Shown here: in pieces, positions 1 through 7,679 of the stretch | Position numbering within the stretch: position 1 is the stretch's first letter | How the letters are laid out: each line of letters starts with the position of its first letter | NCBI RefSeq assembly: GCF_000067045.1 | Contig: NC_010125.1 | Span: 832,001-896,000 of the forward strand | DNA from: Gluconacetobacter diazotrophicus PA1 5 | Lineage (GTDB): Bacteria; Pseudomonadota; Alphaproteobacteria; Acetobacterales; Acetobacteraceae | DNA: 64,000 nt | Reading direction: 5' to 3' | Translations under genes and position numbers: made by a program | Notes under the pieces: generated by a model | The model's database searches: none | What the model saw: the letters and a program-made list of their open reading frames with translations, nothing else | What the model was told of the DNA's origin: nothing

Positions 1-1
1 C

Positions 2-337
2 ACGACCGGCGACGGGCTGGTGGCGGCGCTGCAGGTCCTGGCCGTGCTGGTCGAGGAAGGCCGCCCGGCCAGCGAGGTCTGCCGCATGTTCACCCCGTTC
101 CCGCAGATGCTGCGCAATGTCCGCTTCACGGGCAAGAGCCCGCTTCACGCCCCTTCGGTGCAGGACGCCCGCCGCCGGGCGGAAGCCGAACTGGGCACGG
201 CCGGCCGGCTGCTGCTGCGCGAAAGCGGCACGGAACCCCTGGTCCGGGTCATGGCCGAGGCCGAGGACCCGGCGCTGGTGGAACGAATCGTCGCCGAAAT
301 GTGTGAGGCGATCGATTCGGCCCAGGTCGTGGCCTAG
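2..337 (+). CDS. glmM: Phosphoglucosamine mutase, C-terminal part (cut by window edge)
   Basis: GlmM converts glucosamine-6-phosphate to glucosamine-1-phosphate in the cytoplasm, on the route to UDP-GlcNAc for peptidoglycan and lipopolysaccharide. Only about the last 111 residues are present; the frame is open from the first base. The fragment begins in the [12 protein letters not shown] stretch of the third domain and contains the phosphate-binding loop [12 protein letters not shown] of the C-terminal domain, which is characteristic of alpha-D-phosphohexomutases. The GlmM assignment rather than another phosphohexomutase rests on this loop plus overall resemblance. thiD follows after 11 bases, suggesting co-transcription. 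Confidence 0.93.
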   Translation, partial: TTGDGLVAALQVLAVLVEEGRPASEVCRMFTPFPQMLRNVRFTGKSPLHAPSVQDARRRAEAELGTAGRLLLRESGTEPLVRVMAEAEDPALVERIVAEMCEAIDSAQVVA

Positions 338-348
338 GGACGGGGGCC

Positions 349-1158
349 ATGAAGGGGCGCATCCTCGTCATCGCGGGCAGCGATTCCGGCGGCGGCGCGG
401 GAATCCAGGCGGATATCAAGACCATCACGGCGCTGGGCGGGTTTGCCATGACGGCGCTGTCCGCCCTGACCGTGCAGAACACGCTGGGGGTGACGGGCGT
501 GCTGCCGGTCCCGCCCGATTTCGTGGCGCAGCAGATGTGCAGCGTGCTGGACGACCTGGGCGCCGATGCGTTCAAGAGCGGGATGCTGGACCGGGCAGAG
601 GTCATCCTGGCCGTCGCGGACATCATTCGTGTCCATCCCGGCATCCCCTATGTCCTCGATCCCGTCATGGTGGCCAAGGGCGGCTCGCGCCTGTTGCAGG
701 ATAACGCGGTGGAGACGCTCAGGCGGGATCTCCTGCCTCTGGCCACCCTGCTGACCCCCAACCTGCCGGAGGCCGAAGTCCTGGTCGGACGTCCGATTCG
801 CACGGTGGACGACATGCGGCGGGCGGCCGAGGACCTGCGCCGGGCCGGGGCCGGGGCGGTCCTGGTCAAGGGCGGGCACCTGGATGGCGACGTGCTGACC
901 GACGTGCTGGCCACCGACGCGGGGATCGAGCTGTTTTCGGATACGCGGCTGCATACCCGCCACACCCATGGGACAGGCTGCACGCTGGCCAGCGCGATCG
1001 CCACCGGCCTGGCGCAGGGCCTGACGCTGCGTGATGCCGTGATCCGGGCCCGGCGCTACCTGCGCGCCGCCATCGCGGCCGCGCCGGGCTATGGCGCGGG
1101 CGCCGGACCCCTGAACCATGCGGTCACGATCGGCCCCGACTGGACCCCCGCCGCCTGA
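349..1158 (+). CDS. thiD: Hydroxymethylpyrimidine/phosphomethylpyrimidine kinase
   Basis: ThiD phosphorylates 4-amino-5-hydroxymethyl-2-methylpyrimidine twice to the pyrophosphate used in thiamine synthesis. The 269-residue protein has the normal length. It carries the substrate-binding N-terminal motif AGSDSGGGAGIQAD (about residues 9-22), a DPVMVAKGG segment near residue 103, and the THGTGCTLA anion-hole motif near residue 205. The start ATG lies 11 bases after the glmM stop, so the pair probably shares a transcript. No TPP riboswitch is visible in the short gap, which fits expression from upstream of glmM. Confidence 0.95.
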   Translation: MKGRILVIAGSDSGGGAGIQADIKTITALGGFAMTALSALTVQNTLGVTGVLPVPPDFVAQQMCSVLDDLGADAFKSGMLDRAEVILAVADIIRVHPGIPYVLDPVMVAKGGSRLLQDNAVETLRRDLLPLATLLTPNLPEAEVLVGRPIRTVDDMRRAAEDLRRAGAGAVLVKGGHLDGDVLTDVLATDAGIELFSDTRLHTRHTHGTGCTLASAIATGLAQGLTLRDAVIRARRYLRAAIAAAPGYGAGAGPLNHAVTIGPDWTPAA

Positions 1159-1497
1159 TCACGCTTCGTCCCGTCGACCGGATGGACGGCCGGGCTGCGC
1201 CCAGTCGGCGGCGTCGGCCATGCGCACGATGACGGGAACCAGGCGCGAGACGTGATTCGGCCGAAGCACGCCCAGGCCGCGCAACCCCTGCACCGTCCGC
1301 GCGGCCGCCCAGGCACAGCCCAACGCCAGGTCACGTGCCAGGCGGCTGCGGACCGGCACCGGCCGGGTTGCAAGGGACGTTGCAAGGGGCTCCGGCGGCG
1401 GAACGGCGGTGGCGCCATGCGGCGCGTGGCGCAGGACGCTGCCGCGGCACCACGCCCGCAGCGGAACCGGCGAGGGGGCATTGCGCGGCCCGGTCAT
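1159..1497 (-). CDS. Hypothetical protein (112 aa), convergent with thiD
   Basis: No family was recognised. The reading frame starts with ATG and its stop abuts the thiD stop, so the two genes converge with no gap. Reading the codons shows strong G/C preference at third positions through the central part (for example the segment around RLARDLALGCAWAAARTVQ), which is typical of real genes here and supports coding. The N-terminal third is rich in Pro, Ala and Arg and could be untranslated if a later start is used. There is no membrane segment or signal peptide that I can see. Confidence 0.45.
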   Translation of the reverse strand: MTGPRNAPSPVPLRAWCRGSVLRHAPHGATAVPPPEPLATSLATRPVPVRSRLARDLALGCAWAAARTVQGLRGLGVLRPNHVSRLVPVIVRMADAADWAQPGRPSGRRDEA

Positions 1498-1544
1498 GCG
1501 TCGTCGCCGCGCCGCGCCATGGCGCGGACATCAAAACAGATACA

Positions 1545-1714
1545 AAAAGCCATGAAAAAGGCCTCCTGCCGCTCAAGCGGTTGCTCGAACCCGGGAGGCC
1601 GGTTGCCGGTCAGCCGACCAGGGTCAGCAAACAGGCAGAACGGTCAGACCCGGATAGGGACGATGCCCGCAGACAGACCCGGCGACCGAAAGAGATCGGT
1701 CACGGCGTCCCCGC
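1545..1714 (-). ncRNA. Candidate structured small RNA with its own terminator
   Basis: On the minus strand a TAGAAT hexamer at 1726-1721 could be a -10 box, followed about 170 nt later by a strong intrinsic terminator at 1600-1555. Between them the sequence folds into short hairpins: GGCG/CGCC with a GGGA loop just after the putative start, then GACCGA/TCGGTC. No convincing protein frame covers the stretch. The size resembles 6S RNA, but I could not establish the 6S central bubble, so no family is assigned. The -35 region is weak. The gene of unknown function at 1159-1497 lies downstream beyond the terminator. Confidence 0.4.
1555..1600 (-). terminator. Intrinsic terminator, minus strand
   Basis: Read on the minus strand, GGCCTCC and GGAGGCC form a 7-bp outer stem enclosing an inner CGCTTGAGCG hairpin, followed at once by TTTTT. 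This is a clear rho-independent terminator for a minus-strand transcript coming from about 1714. Confidence 0.75.
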
Positions 1715-1726
1715 CAGGCGATTCTA

Positions 1727-2032
1727 GATCGGGGTTTCATGATCGTTTCTTGTTCGGGGTGTCGCCGCGCGTCCAGCGTCCGCGCGGCGATCGGTTGCGG
1801 TGGGTATAGCCGGTTTCGGGGCCGGTTCAAGGAAAAACACGCCCCGACTCGGAAACGGAACGCATGCCTTTCCGCTGCCCGTCGTGCTGAACGGCGGAGT
1901 GATATAACATATGCGTGATCAGATGGATAACGCGGCTGTATTAATGCCTAACCTGTCCCGGGAAGATTGTGTCATACAATTTATACACCTATAGGTAGCA
2001 ATGTTGGTTTAACAAAACTCATGGTGGCATAT
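1727..2032. other. Intergenic region upstream of the ctrA-like gene
   Basis: No gene is seen. The right part (about 1890-2030) is distinctly AT-rich and should hold the promoter of the CtrA-like gene; it contains several TTAA/TAAC half-sites (near 1940-1950 and 2008-2012), but not in the TTAA-N7-TTAA arrangement of a full CtrA box. Confidence 0.4.
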
Positions 2033-2771
2033 ATGCGTGTTTTGCTCGTCGAGAATGATGGTGGCACGGCTCATGGCACCTCCAGCGCCCTGCGCGCGAT
2101 CGGCTATGCCCTGGATCATGTTGCGACGGGACATGAGGCGGTCGAAATGCTCCGGCGCTATGATTACGATCTTGCCCTGCTGGAAATGGTTCTGCCGGAT
2201 ATCGATGGGTACGAGGTCCTGCGTGCCACCCGGGCGGCACGCCGGGAAACGCCGATCGTCGCCCTGTCCAGCCTGGGCGGTCCGCAGGCGAAGGTCCGGG
2301 CCTTTTCGGCCGGTGCCGACGATTACATCACCAAACCTTACGACCGACGCGAACTCGCGGCCCGCCCGAATCCAGTGGTTGGTCCGCCGGTCCAAGGGAT
2401 ATTGCCAGCCGATCCTGCATGCCGGACCGTTGCGGCTGTCGCTGGACAGCCGCGAGGTGACGGTGAACGGGCGGCCCGTCCACCTGACCGGCAAGGAATA
2501 CCTGGTCCTGGAACTGCTGCTGCTGCGCAAGGGAACGGTCCTGACCAAATACGCCTTCCTCGACCATCTCTATGGCGGCATGGACGAGCCGGAGATGAAG
2601 ATCATCGACGTCTTCATCTGCAAGGTGCGCAAGAAACTGCAGCAGGCGGGGGCAGGGTCGCTGATCGCCACGGTCTGGGGCCAGGGCTACATGCTTCGGG
2701 GGGACGGGGGCGTGGCCCCCATGACGGTACCCAGGCCGGTCGTCGGCTCGGCGGCGCTTTCGGTCGCCTGA
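2033..2771 (+). pseudogene. CtrA-type response regulator paralogue, frameshifted, with Glu at the phospho-acceptor site
   Basis: CtrA is an OmpR-class response regulator controlling cell cycle and motility genes in Alphaproteobacteria. The receiver domain starts at MRVLLVEN (ATG 2033) and runs in one frame to YDRRELAAR. The winged-helix output domain continues in the next frame from about [11 protein letters not shown], with the CtrA-diagnostic [31 protein letters not shown] and WGQGYMLR segments, to the stop at 2771. Removing one C from the run at 2361-2367 restores a full-length protein of about 245 residues. Residue 51, the phosphorylated Asp in CtrA, is Glu here ([13 protein letters not shown]), and one residue of the acidic pair is Asn (END). 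Unshifted translation would give the receiver plus an unrelated tail ending at 2905. The lesion may be real or a sequencing error. Confidence 0.8.
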
Positions 2772-2794
2772 CATCCCAGGGCGGGGCTATGGGC

Positions 2795-2824
2795 AAAAAA
2801 AATGCAGGGTCCGAAGACCCTGCA
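2795..2824 (-). terminator. Orphan intrinsic terminator, minus strand
   Basis: A perfect 9-bp stem (TGCAGGGTC, loop CGAA, GACCCTGCA) is flanked on the left by eight A residues, which become a T8 tract when read on the minus strand. It therefore terminates leftward transcription, although no minus-strand gene lies immediately to the right. In the plus direction there is no T tract after the hairpin. Confidence 0.7.
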
Positions 2825-3107
2825 AGGTATCGTGATGGTTCGATTTGCGATGCCCCCATCGCCCTTTTCGTATGGCATGGTCGAGGGACCAAAAACATGA
2901 TTTGAATCAAAAGTTCATGAAAAGAACGACAGGTTTGGTAAAAGACTCGGCCTGGCGCCTGTCGGGCGGCCCGAATCCCGGGGTTTTGCCTCGCCCGGCA
3001 GATCGTCTACGAAGAATATGGTGCATCGCTATGCAGCGGCCGGGCGGCCGCATGCCGCTGCCGATGGTCCCTGGTTTGCCTTCGCCACCCTGCCGACTGG
3101 ATATCCG
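2825..3107. other. Intergenic region before the aldehyde dehydrogenase
   Basis: No protein gene is supported. The part at 2890-2945 is AT-rich and should hold the promoter of the downstream gene. On the minus strand a short untranslated transcript ending at the 2795-2824 terminator is possible. Confidence 0.35.
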
Positions 3108-4634
3108 ATGATCGACCTTTCCGTCGAAGCCCGTTCGCTGCTCGCCACGCTGGGGGTCGCGGACGACGCCCTGACGGGCGACCTGCCTGTGCGTTCACCC
3201 GTCAATGGGCAGGAAATCGCGCGTGTTGCCACCGCCACGCGGCAGATGGCGTGCGACGGGATCGCCTCGGCCCACGCGGCCTTCCAGGCGTGGCGGCTGG
3301 TGCCGGCGCCGCGCCGGGGCGAACTGGTGCGGCTGCTGGGCGAGGAATTGCGTGCCGGCAAGTCGGCCCTGGGCCGCCTGGTGTCGATCGAGGCCGGGAA
3401 GTCCCCGTCCGAGGGACTGGGCGAAGTGCAGGAAATGATCGATATCTGCGACTTCGCCGTCGGCCTGTCCCGCCAGTTGCACGGCCTGACGATCGCGACC
3501 GAACGTCCGGACCACCGGATGATGGAAACCTGGCATCCGCTGGGTGTTACCGGCGTGATCTCCGCCTTCAATTTCCCCGTCGCAGTCTGGTCCTGGAACG
3601 CCGCGCTGGCGCTGGTATGCGGGAACCCGGTGGTGTGGAAGCCGTCCGAGAAGACGCCGCTGACCGCCCTGGCCTGCCAGGCGCTTTTCCACCGTGCCGC
3701 CGCCCGCTTCGCGGCGTCGGGCACGGCGGTCCCCGACGGCCTGTCGGTCCTGCTGACCGGTGGACGCGCGGTGGGTGAAATCCTGGTCGATCATCCGGAT
3801 GTGAAGCTGGTATCGGCGACCGGGTCCACGGATATGGGCCGCGCGGTCGGCCAGCGCCTGGCTGCCCGCTTCGCGCGGGCCATCCTGGAACTGGGCGGCA
3901 ACAACGCCGCCATCGTTACGCCGTCGGCGGATCTGGAACTGGCCCTGCGCGGCGTCGCCTTCGCCGCGATGGGCACGGCGGGCCAGCGCTGCACGACGTT
4001 GCGTCGCCTGTTCGTGCATGACGCCATCTATGACGGGTTCGTCGCGCGGCTGAAATCGGCCTATGCGACCGTGACGGTCGGCAGCCCCCTGGAAGAGGGC
4101 AATCTGGTCGGCCCCCTGATCGATGCCGCGGCGATGGACCGCATGCAGCGTGCGCTGGAATCGGCGCGTGCGTTGGGTGGCGTGGTCACGGGCGGCCACA
4201 GGGAAGGCGCGGCCGACTGGCCCGATGCGTATTATGTCCGTCCCGCCCTGGTGGAAATGCCCGAACAGGCCGGCCCGGTGCTGGACGAGACCTTCGCGCC
4301 GATCCTGTATGTGATGAAATACTCCGATTTCGACCGCGCCGTCGCGTTGCAGAACGCGGTTCCGCAGGGCCTGTCCTCGGCCGTGTTCACCACCGACCTT
4401 CGCCAGGCCGAACGGTTCCTGTCGGCCGCCGGGTCCGATTGCGGCATTGCCAACGTCAATATCGGCACATCCGGGGCCGAGATCGGCGGGGCGTTCGGCG
4501 GCGAGAAGGAAACCGGCGGCGGCCGCGAATCGGGATCGGACGCCTGGAAAGGCTATATGCGCCGCGCCACCAACACGATCAATTACGGTACGACCCTGCC
4601 GCTGGCGCAGGGCGTATCGTTCGATATCGGTTAG
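3108..4634 (+). CDS. NAD(P)-dependent aldehyde dehydrogenase, ALDH7/aminoadipate-semialdehyde type
   Basis: The 508-residue product is a cytoplasmic aldehyde dehydrogenase. The general base Glu261 lies in LELGGNNA and the catalytic Cys295 in GTAGQRCTTLRR; the cofactor-binding region contains AFNFPVAVWSWNAA and WKPSEKTPL. GGNNA and GQRCTTLRRL are features of the ALDH7 (antiquitin/AmaB/Pcd) group, whose members oxidise L-aminoadipate semialdehyde in lysine breakdown. No lysine-catabolic neighbour is present, so the substrate is uncertain. An alternative in-frame ATG at 3018 has a slightly better ribosome site but would add 30 residues not expected for the family. Confidence 0.9.
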   Translation: MIDLSVEARSLLATLGVADDALTGDLPVRSPVNGQEIARVATATRQMACDGIASAHAAFQAWRLVPAPRRGELVRLLGEELRAGKSALGRLVSIEAGKSPSEGLGEVQEMIDICDFAVGLSRQLHGLTIATERPDHRMMETWHPLGVTGVISAFNFPVAVWSWNAALALVCGNPVVWKPSEKTPLTALACQALFHRAAARFAASGTAVPDGLSVLLTGGRAVGEILVDHPDVKLVSATGSTDMGRAVGQRLAARFARAILELGGNNAAIVTPSADLELALRGVAFAAMGTAGQRCTTLRRLFVHDAIYDGFVARLKSAYATVTVGSPLEEGNLVGPLIDAAAMDRMQRALESARALGGVVTGGHREGAADWPDAYYVRPALVEMPEQAGPVLDETFAPILYVMKYSDFDRAVALQNAVPQGLSSAVFTTDLRQAERFLSAAGSDCGIANVNIGTSGAEIGGAFGGEKETGGGRESGSDAWKGYMRRATNTINYGTTLPLAQGVSFDIG

Positions 4635-4882
4635 CGTCGGGCGCGCAGGGCGGCGGCCAGCCGGTCGGCCCGGCGGTCGGCGTTGCGCGCGTTGATGACG
4701 GCAAAGGCGTGGGCGACGCCGATGCCCCACAGCAGCAACGCCGGCAGCAGGCCGAAGATCAGCCCGACCACCAGGCTGAACAGCGAGACGCACCAGATCA
4801 CGCCGTTCAGCAGCGCCTGGATCGGACGACCGGCCAGCAGCAGTGCGAGCGGGGAGCAGAACAGGCCGATCAGATAGAGCAT
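4631..4882 (-). CDS. Small membrane protein (83 aa)
   Basis: A small integral membrane protein with two hydrophobic segments: about residues 1-20 (LIGLFCSPLALLLAG) and 30-62 (VIWCVSLFSLVVGLIFGLLPALLLWGIGVAHAFAVI), followed by a short positively charged C-terminal tail. The pattern resembles small two-helix YqaE/Pmp3-like proteins, but I cannot assign it firmly. Its stop codon overlaps the stop of the convergent aldehyde dehydrogenase by 4 bp. Confidence 0.75.
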   Translation of the reverse strand: MLYLIGLFCSPLALLLAGRPIQALLNGVIWCVSLFSLVVGLIFGLLPALLLWGIGVAHAFAVINARNADRRADRLAAALRARR

Positions 4883-4922
4883 GGGCAGGGTTCCTTGTTG
4901 CCGAACGGGACCAGTCTGAAGC

Positions 4923-6209
4923 CTATCCGCCCATCAGGGCCAGCCCTTCGGCCACCGACACGAACTCTCCGCCTCGATCGACCCGCTCGGCGCCGAAACG
5001 TGTGACGAACAGGTTCCGTACCGCCGGGACGAACGACGTGCCGCCCGTCAGGAACACCCGGTCGATCCCCGCCTCGGTCAGTCCCGCGCGGGTCAGGGCG
5101 GTGGTGACCGCCGCGTCGAACTGCGCCAGGTCCGGGGCGATCCAGTCCTCGAATTCCGTCCGGGTGATCCGGCGTTCGATCCGGATGTCCTTGTGGTGAA
5201 AGCGCAGGGTTGTGCTGTCGGCCTGGGACAGGTCGGTCTTCGCGGCGCCGATGGCGCGATACAGGGCCTGGCCCTGCTGGTCCGCGATCAGGGTCGCCAG
5301 CGCGTCCAGCCGCTGGGGGGCGGAGGCGGTGCGGGCCACGTCCGCGATCGCGCGTAGCGTCTGCGGCGTACGCATCAGCGACAGCCGGTGCCATCGCGCC
5401 AGGCTGGCATACCATTCGATGGGAACGGGCAGCGGCGCGCCGCCCATGACGCGATAGGTGCTGTCACGTCCCAGCGCGGGCGAGACCACATTGTCGATGA
5501 TCCGGTAGTCGAACTGATCGCCCGCGATGCCCACGCCGGCATGGCCCAACGGCTGCGCGTGTCCCCGTCCTGTGCCGCCTTGGGCCGGGTCGAAGCGCAG
5601 GATGGAAAAATCGCTGGTGCCGCCGCCGAAATCGCCGACCAGGATGGTCGCCGGCCCATCCAGCCGCTGGGCGAAGCGCCAGCCGGCGGCCTCGGGCTCC
5701 AGCGCCACGGCGATGTCGCCGAATCCCGCATCGTGGAAACTGTCGCGCAGACGCTGCTCGCCGAACGAATCGTCGGGCATGTCGCCCGCGAACCGCACCG
5801 GGCGGCCGACCGTGGCGGTCACGCCGGCCGGATCGATTCCGGCTTCGCGCATCAGCCCGGTCAGGAAACGACCGATCAGGTTTTCCAGCGTCAGCCGCCG
5901 CCCCAGCAGCCGCGTTTCGCGGAACGAGGTCTGCGCCAGGTACGATTTCATCGACATGATCAGCCGGCTTTCGGCCGGGTCATCCAGATAGGCGTCGATG
6001 GCGGCGGCGCCGATCGCTTCATGCACCGCCAGCCGCCCGCGCTCTTCCTCCTGCCACAGGCACAGCAGTGTGCGGCAGGTTTCGGCCTCGGGGTGGCCAG
6101 GCGGGGCGAAGCGCGCGGTGTGGGTGCGGCCATCCGGCGTTGCGATGACCACGACACTGTTGGTGGTGCCGAAATCGATGCCGATGCGGGTCGGGGTGGT
6201 CGGGGACAT
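4923..6209 (-). CDS. yegD: Hsp70-family ATPase of the YegD type
   Basis: An actin-like ATPase of the Hsp70 superfamily of about 428 residues. It has the phosphate-1 motif GIDFGTTNSVVV at the N-terminus, phosphate-2 motif VGDFGGGTSDFSIL near residue 200, and the adenosine motif FLTGGTSFVPAVRN near residue 385. It ends soon after the nucleotide-binding domain, so it lacks the substrate-binding domain of DnaK, as is usual for YegD. It acts in the cytoplasm; its clients are unknown. The start is set at ATG 6209 because homologues begin just before the first ATP motif; an upstream in-frame ATG at 6245 is possible. alkB lies just upstream on the same strand. Confidence 0.88.
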   Translation of the reverse strand: MSPTTPTRIGIDFGTTNSVVVIATPDGRTHTARFAPPGHPEAETCRTLLCLWQEEERGRLAVHEAIGAAAIDAYLDDPAESRLIMSMKSYLAQTSFRETRLLGRRLTLENLIGRFLTGLMREAGIDPAGVTATVGRPVRFAGDMPDDSFGEQRLRDSFHDAGFGDIAVALEPEAAGWRFAQRLDGPATILVGDFGGGTSDFSILRFDPAQGGTGRGHAQPLGHAGVGIAGDQFDYRIIDNVVSPALGRDSTYRVMGGAPLPVPIEWYASLARWHRLSLMRTPQTLRAIADVARTASAPQRLDALATLIADQQGQALYRAIGAAKTDLSQADSTTLRFHHKDIRIERRITRTEFEDWIAPDLAQFDAAVTTALTRAGLTEAGIDRVFLTGGTSFVPAVRNLFVTRFGAERVDRGGEFVSVAEGLALMGG

Positions 6210-6266
6210 CGCGCGTGAATAGGCGCGGGCGGCCACGCTGTCCATCGCCCGCCGCCATCTGCCGAT

Positions 6267-6944
6267 CTACATCGCCCGCCGGAAGGTCAGGTTCAGCCGT
6301 GCCCGGCCCGTCAGCGGATGCATGCCCTCCGTCAGCGGATGAATGCCGTGATGGACCAGTCGCGCGGGGCCGCCCCAGACCACGACATCGCCATGTTCCA
6401 GCGGCACGCGCCGCACCCGGTCCGATCGTGCCGGCCCGCCCCACAGGAAGATGGCCGGCAGGCCCAGCGAGACCGAGACGATCGGCTGGCTGAAATCGTG
6501 CTCGTCACGGTCCTGATGCAGGGTCAGCCGCGTTCCGGGCTCGTAGCGGTTGATCAGGCAGGCATCGGGGTGGAATTCCGAAAACCCGGCCCGGGACGCG
6601 GCCCGTGCCGCCAGGTCGGCGAACAGGGCGGGCAGCGCGGGCCACGGATGGCCCGATAGCGGGTCCATCGGGTCGTAGCGGTATCCCTTCGTGTCCGATA
6701 CCCATCCGGCGGTGCCGCAATTGGTCATGGCGACCGACATCGTCCGGCCGCTGGGCGTGGACATGCGGCGAAACGGCGCCGTGCGCGCGACCATGTCCAC
6801 CATGGCGATCAGGTCGGGCGCGATGGCGCGGGCGAATCCCGCCAGCACCATGGCGCCGGGCCCCAGGACGCGGTCCCGCCCGCCCGTGTCCAACTCCAGG
6901 CTGGGGTGGGTGTCCGCGTCCGGCGGTCTGGATGGATGCGGCAT
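6267..6944 (-). CDS. alkB: Alpha-ketoglutarate-dependent DNA repair dioxygenase AlkB
   Basis: AlkB removes alkyl groups such as 1-methyladenine and 3-methylcytosine from DNA by oxidative demethylation. The 225-residue protein is of normal length. Iron ligands are visible as His143 and Asp145 in HQDRDEHDF and a distal His in LVHHGIHPLTEG; the 2-oxoglutarate-binding Arg pair is in RARLNLTFRR close to the C-terminus. The substrate-lid NRYEPGTRLTLHQD stretch is also typical. It may be transcribed with the downstream YegD-like gene (22-bp annotated gap to the longer YegD start). No Ada box was recognised upstream. Confidence 0.93.
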   Translation of the reverse strand: MPHPSRPPDADTHPSLELDTGGRDRVLGPGAMVLAGFARAIAPDLIAMVDMVARTAPFRRMSTPSGRTMSVAMTNCGTAGWVSDTKGYRYDPMDPLSGHPWPALPALFADLAARAASRAGFSEFHPDACLINRYEPGTRLTLHQDRDEHDFSQPIVSVSLGLPAIFLWGGPARSDRVRRVPLEHGDVVVWGGPARLVHHGIHPLTEGMHPLTGRARLNLTFRRAM

Positions 6945-6971
6945 GGTGGGAAGACCGTATGGGGGGGGCAG

Positions 6972-7526
6972 TCAGGACCGCGCCTGTGGCGGCGAGCGGT
7001 CCCCGGGGCCCAGTTCGCGTTGCAGCAGGACGACGTCCAGCCATCGTCCGTGTTTGTATCCCACCGATTGCAGCGTTCCGACCGTACGAAATCCCAGCCG
7101 CTCGTGCAGCCGGATCGACGCGATATTCGCGCTGTCGCCGACCAGGGCGATCATCTGCCGGAATCCCCTTGCCACGCAGGCGGCCAGCAGGGCGTCCAGC
7201 AGCATCGACCCCACCCCGCGTCCCGCCGCGTCGTGCGCCAGGTAGACCGAATTTTCCACCGTGTCGCGATAGGCGGCGCGGAGATGATAAAGGCCGGCAT
7301 AGGCATAGCCGATGACCGCCCCGCCTTCCTCGGCGACCAGATAGGGAAAATCCCCCGCACGCAGCGCCGCCATGCGCCGCGCCATGTCCTCGGCCGACGG
7401 GGGCTCGGTCTCGAACGACGCCGTGCCGTGCAGGACATGGTGGGCATAGATCGCGGCGATGCCGGGTACATCCTCCGCCCGCGCGGAACGGATCGTAACG
7501 GTGGGCGGCGGGGGGGCTGGGGGCAT
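6972..7526 (-). CDS. GNAT N-acetyltransferase, phosphinothricin acetyltransferase (PAT) family
   Basis: The protein acetylates a small amine using acetyl-CoA. It shows the PAT-family layout: TIRSARAEDVPGIAAIY at the start, ASFETEPPS, ENSVYLAHDAAGRGVGSMLL containing the acetyl-CoA loop (Q/R-x-x-G-x-G/A form, AAGRGVG), and SIRLHERLGFRTVGTLQSVG with GRWLDVVLLQREL at the end. Members act on phosphinothricin, methionine sulfone or unknown amines, so the substrate cannot be stated. The start is placed at ATG 7526; ATG 7553 is also in frame. It lies 27 bp upstream of alkB on the same strand. Confidence 0.85.
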   Translation of the reverse strand: MPPAPPPPTVTIRSARAEDVPGIAAIYAHHVLHGTASFETEPPSAEDMARRMAALRAGDFPYLVAEEGGAVIGYAYAGLYHLRAAYRDTVENSVYLAHDAAGRGVGSMLLDALLAACVARGFRQMIALVGDSANIASIRLHERLGFRTVGTLQSVGYKHGRWLDVVLLQRELGPGDRSPPQARS

Positions 7527-7679
7527 GGCGTGCAATCCGGCTCGTCGGGTCATGGGCGATGCGCCTATGTTTGTTCCCGCCGCCAGGAAGGCAAGAAGGA
7601 ATGATGCCCCACGGGCCCGATCCTTCCGGTCCCGTGACAATAGCGGAGATGCGGTCTACACCGAAGCCTCTGCCACCGT

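Noticed and set aside
1561-1600. GGTTCGA sequence on the minus strand, as in a tRNA T-arm
   Set aside because: Flanking bases cannot form the 5-bp T-stem, and no acceptor stem or anticodon arm fits; it is part of a terminator loop.
2355-2375. Programmed frameshift in the ctrA-like gene
   Set aside because: There is no canonical slippery heptamer or downstream pseudoknot; a C-run indel is the simpler explanation.
2614-2910. Minus-strand frame opposite the ctrA-like gene end as a gene served by the 2795 terminator
   Set aside because: The terminator lies inside that frame, and the product is Pro/Arg-rich with no motif.
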